Origin: Sepioteuthis lessoniana
Lineage: Eukaryota > Mollusca > Cephalopoda > Myopsida > Loliginidae
DNA: 64,000 nt
Assembly: GCA_963585895.1 (NCBI GenBank)
Contig: OY757916.1
Coordinates: forward strand, 22,004,060-22,068,059
Reading direction: 5' to 3'
Shown: one piece after another, positions 62,927-64,000 of the stretch
Layout of the letters: every line of letters begins with the position of its first letter
How positions within the stretch are numbered: position 1 is the stretch's first letter
Notes under the pieces: generated by a model
Seen by the model: the letters and a program-made list of their open reading frames with translations, nothing else
Databases searched by the model: none
Told to the model about the DNA's origin: nothing
Program-made: the position numbers and the translations under genes

Positions 62927-63563
62927 TCCTCAGATATTCAGTACTCTTCTCAGTATTCTAGCTGATCTTACTGTTTATTTATCTGTGTATCTCCTCCTCA
63001 TTATTCTTTCTTGACGATACCTAAACGATAGCCTGACGACAACTCAGCGTGAATAATTTTAATTTCTTTTCAATTTTATTCTTTGTGGGTTTAACTCAGA
63101 TCTTCAGGACTCTCCTCAGTATTCCAGCTGATCTCCTTTATTTCCTGATATCTCCTATCATTGTTCTTTCTTGGCGATACCTAAACGATACCCGAAAGAC
63201 TATTCTGTGTGAGTATTTTTCATTTCTTAAAACCGCAAAGCTAACCGAACTTGCTCATATTACAAACGGGTAATAAGATGGTCATTGTCAAAATAATGGA
63301 CGTAGAGTCAGTTTTCTCAAAGTTCAGGAAAATTATTTGTTGGGTATCACCCACCTTTTTCCACACAATGAACTAGTCCATCTGCCATATATAACAGTAG
63401 CTACTAATACCAGGGCAGACTAGAAGGTGAAGAGCAGCTTCTTATAGAATAGTATTATAGCGTTGGAGACTGGAGATCGCACTAGATCACCTTACTTGCT
63501 ACCGTAATAACGGAAGCCAATACTATCGTTGGACTATATCTTTATTCTGTATTCACTAATCCT
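62927..63563. repeat. Dispersed repeat of about 640 bp, copy 2
   Basis: This is the direct counterpart of 58741-59382, in the same orientation. Both copies stop at CTGTATTCACTAATCCTA, after which the flanks differ. That shared boundary suggests a defined element end rather than a segmental duplication. Confidence 0.85.
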
Positions 63564-63866
63564 ATGTTCTTGTTTATTAGTAGTCTGTCTATTTTATATA
63601 CTTTTTCCTGAGAATATATCTCTATTTCCCCTCATATCGTGGTTTGTCCTTTATTTAATATTACAAGCGTTCACTTACCAGAACACAACATTATTCGTAT
63701 TTTAAGAAGTCAAAATATCTCTTATTTTTCGTTTTTATTTTCGGTTTCTTCCAACCCTTCTCTGTGTCTTCCCTAAATTCCTAGGAAAGGTAGTGATAAT
63801 CTGTATTATACTGGATGCGGAAGCGATATATTCTAGTATAATAATAAACGTCTCTATTATAAAACA

Positions 63867-64000
63867 ATATTAATTTTAATTTTAAAAACTTTACACCAAA
63901 ATAAGAAGATAGACCCAAAGCAGTAAATTTACTCAATATGGCCACCATTATTTTCAATTATTTTATCAACACGCCTTCGAAATGATTTTCATGCCTTCAA
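63867..64000 (-). pseudogene. Tc1-type transposase, C-terminal remnant at window edge
   Basis: The sequence matches 661-800 (TATTAATTTTAATTTT, then GGCCACCAT, then CAACACGC). On the minus strand it gives the SFRRRVDKII-like C-terminus of the transposase. It continues beyond the window. Homology begins at TATTAATTTT in both copies, which places the element end there. Confidence 0.72.

Noticed and set aside
1-64000. LTR retrotransposon or viral sequence
   Set aside because: I saw no protease, integrase, capsid or envelope motif and no long terminal repeats. All reverse transcriptase signals fit LINE or Penelope types.

Overview
This window looks like intergenic or intronic DNA from a repeat-rich invertebrate, most likely a mollusc and probably a coleoid cephalopod such as an octopus. 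That placement is inference. It rests on the AT-rich base composition, the many long (TA)n, (CA)n and (TCTA)n tracts, the three tRNA-headed SINE families, and LINE reverse transcriptases of types I associate with cephalopod genomes. I found no host protein-coding gene, rRNA gene or functional tRNA gene. Almost every open frame over 60 codons lies in a transposon, a minisatellite or a simple repeat.

The identified content is mobile DNA. (1) SINE-A has nine copies, SINE-B about ten and SINE-C about ten, all with tRNA-like heads and several with clear target-site duplications (TSDs). (2) A modular family, called HMT here, has a structured head of about 220 bp, a variable tandem-repeat body and a 3' tail shared with SINE-C; there are about eleven copies. 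(3) An RTE-type LINE ends in (ATG)n and has ten fragments. (4) A LINE with a CCHC finger and a restriction-like endonuclease (RLE) domain ends in (TAA)n; copies stack head to tail at 15.2-16.1 kb, 44.6-45.1 kb and 60.6-62.7 kb. (5) A diverged CR1/jockey-like LINE lies at 9 kb. (6) Penelope-like elements (PLEs) with GIY-YIG domains lie at 7.6, 30.5, 41 and 53.5 kb. (7) DNA transposons include three mariners of about 890 bp that share one internal deletion, Tc1-type remnants at both ends of the window, a MITE with 85-bp inverted ends, a fold-back element, a split DDE transposase and a Helitron 3' end.

The most notable finding is two unrelated sets of hammerhead-ribozyme-like sequences. One set sits in tRNA-promoter-like tandem repeats (310-bp monomer at 3.87-4.33 kb; a third copy at 57.5 kb) that look like retrozymes or Sm-alpha-like SINEs. 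The other lies downstream of the PLE GIY-YIG domains and has the palindromic helix III typical of Penelope ribozymes. Both sets look decayed.

Nested insertions give a relative chronology. A SINE-C at 31.8-33.3 kb is split by a 5'-inverted RTE-type LINE. An RLE-type LINE at 42.3-44.9 kb carries four later insertions. An HMT element at 27.9-29.1 kb carries two opposed SINE-B copies. The HMT element at 49.3 kb appears to be split by a Helitron. Minisatellites (48, 55, 57, 62 and about 30 bp units) and a 645-bp polypurine tract fill much of the rest.
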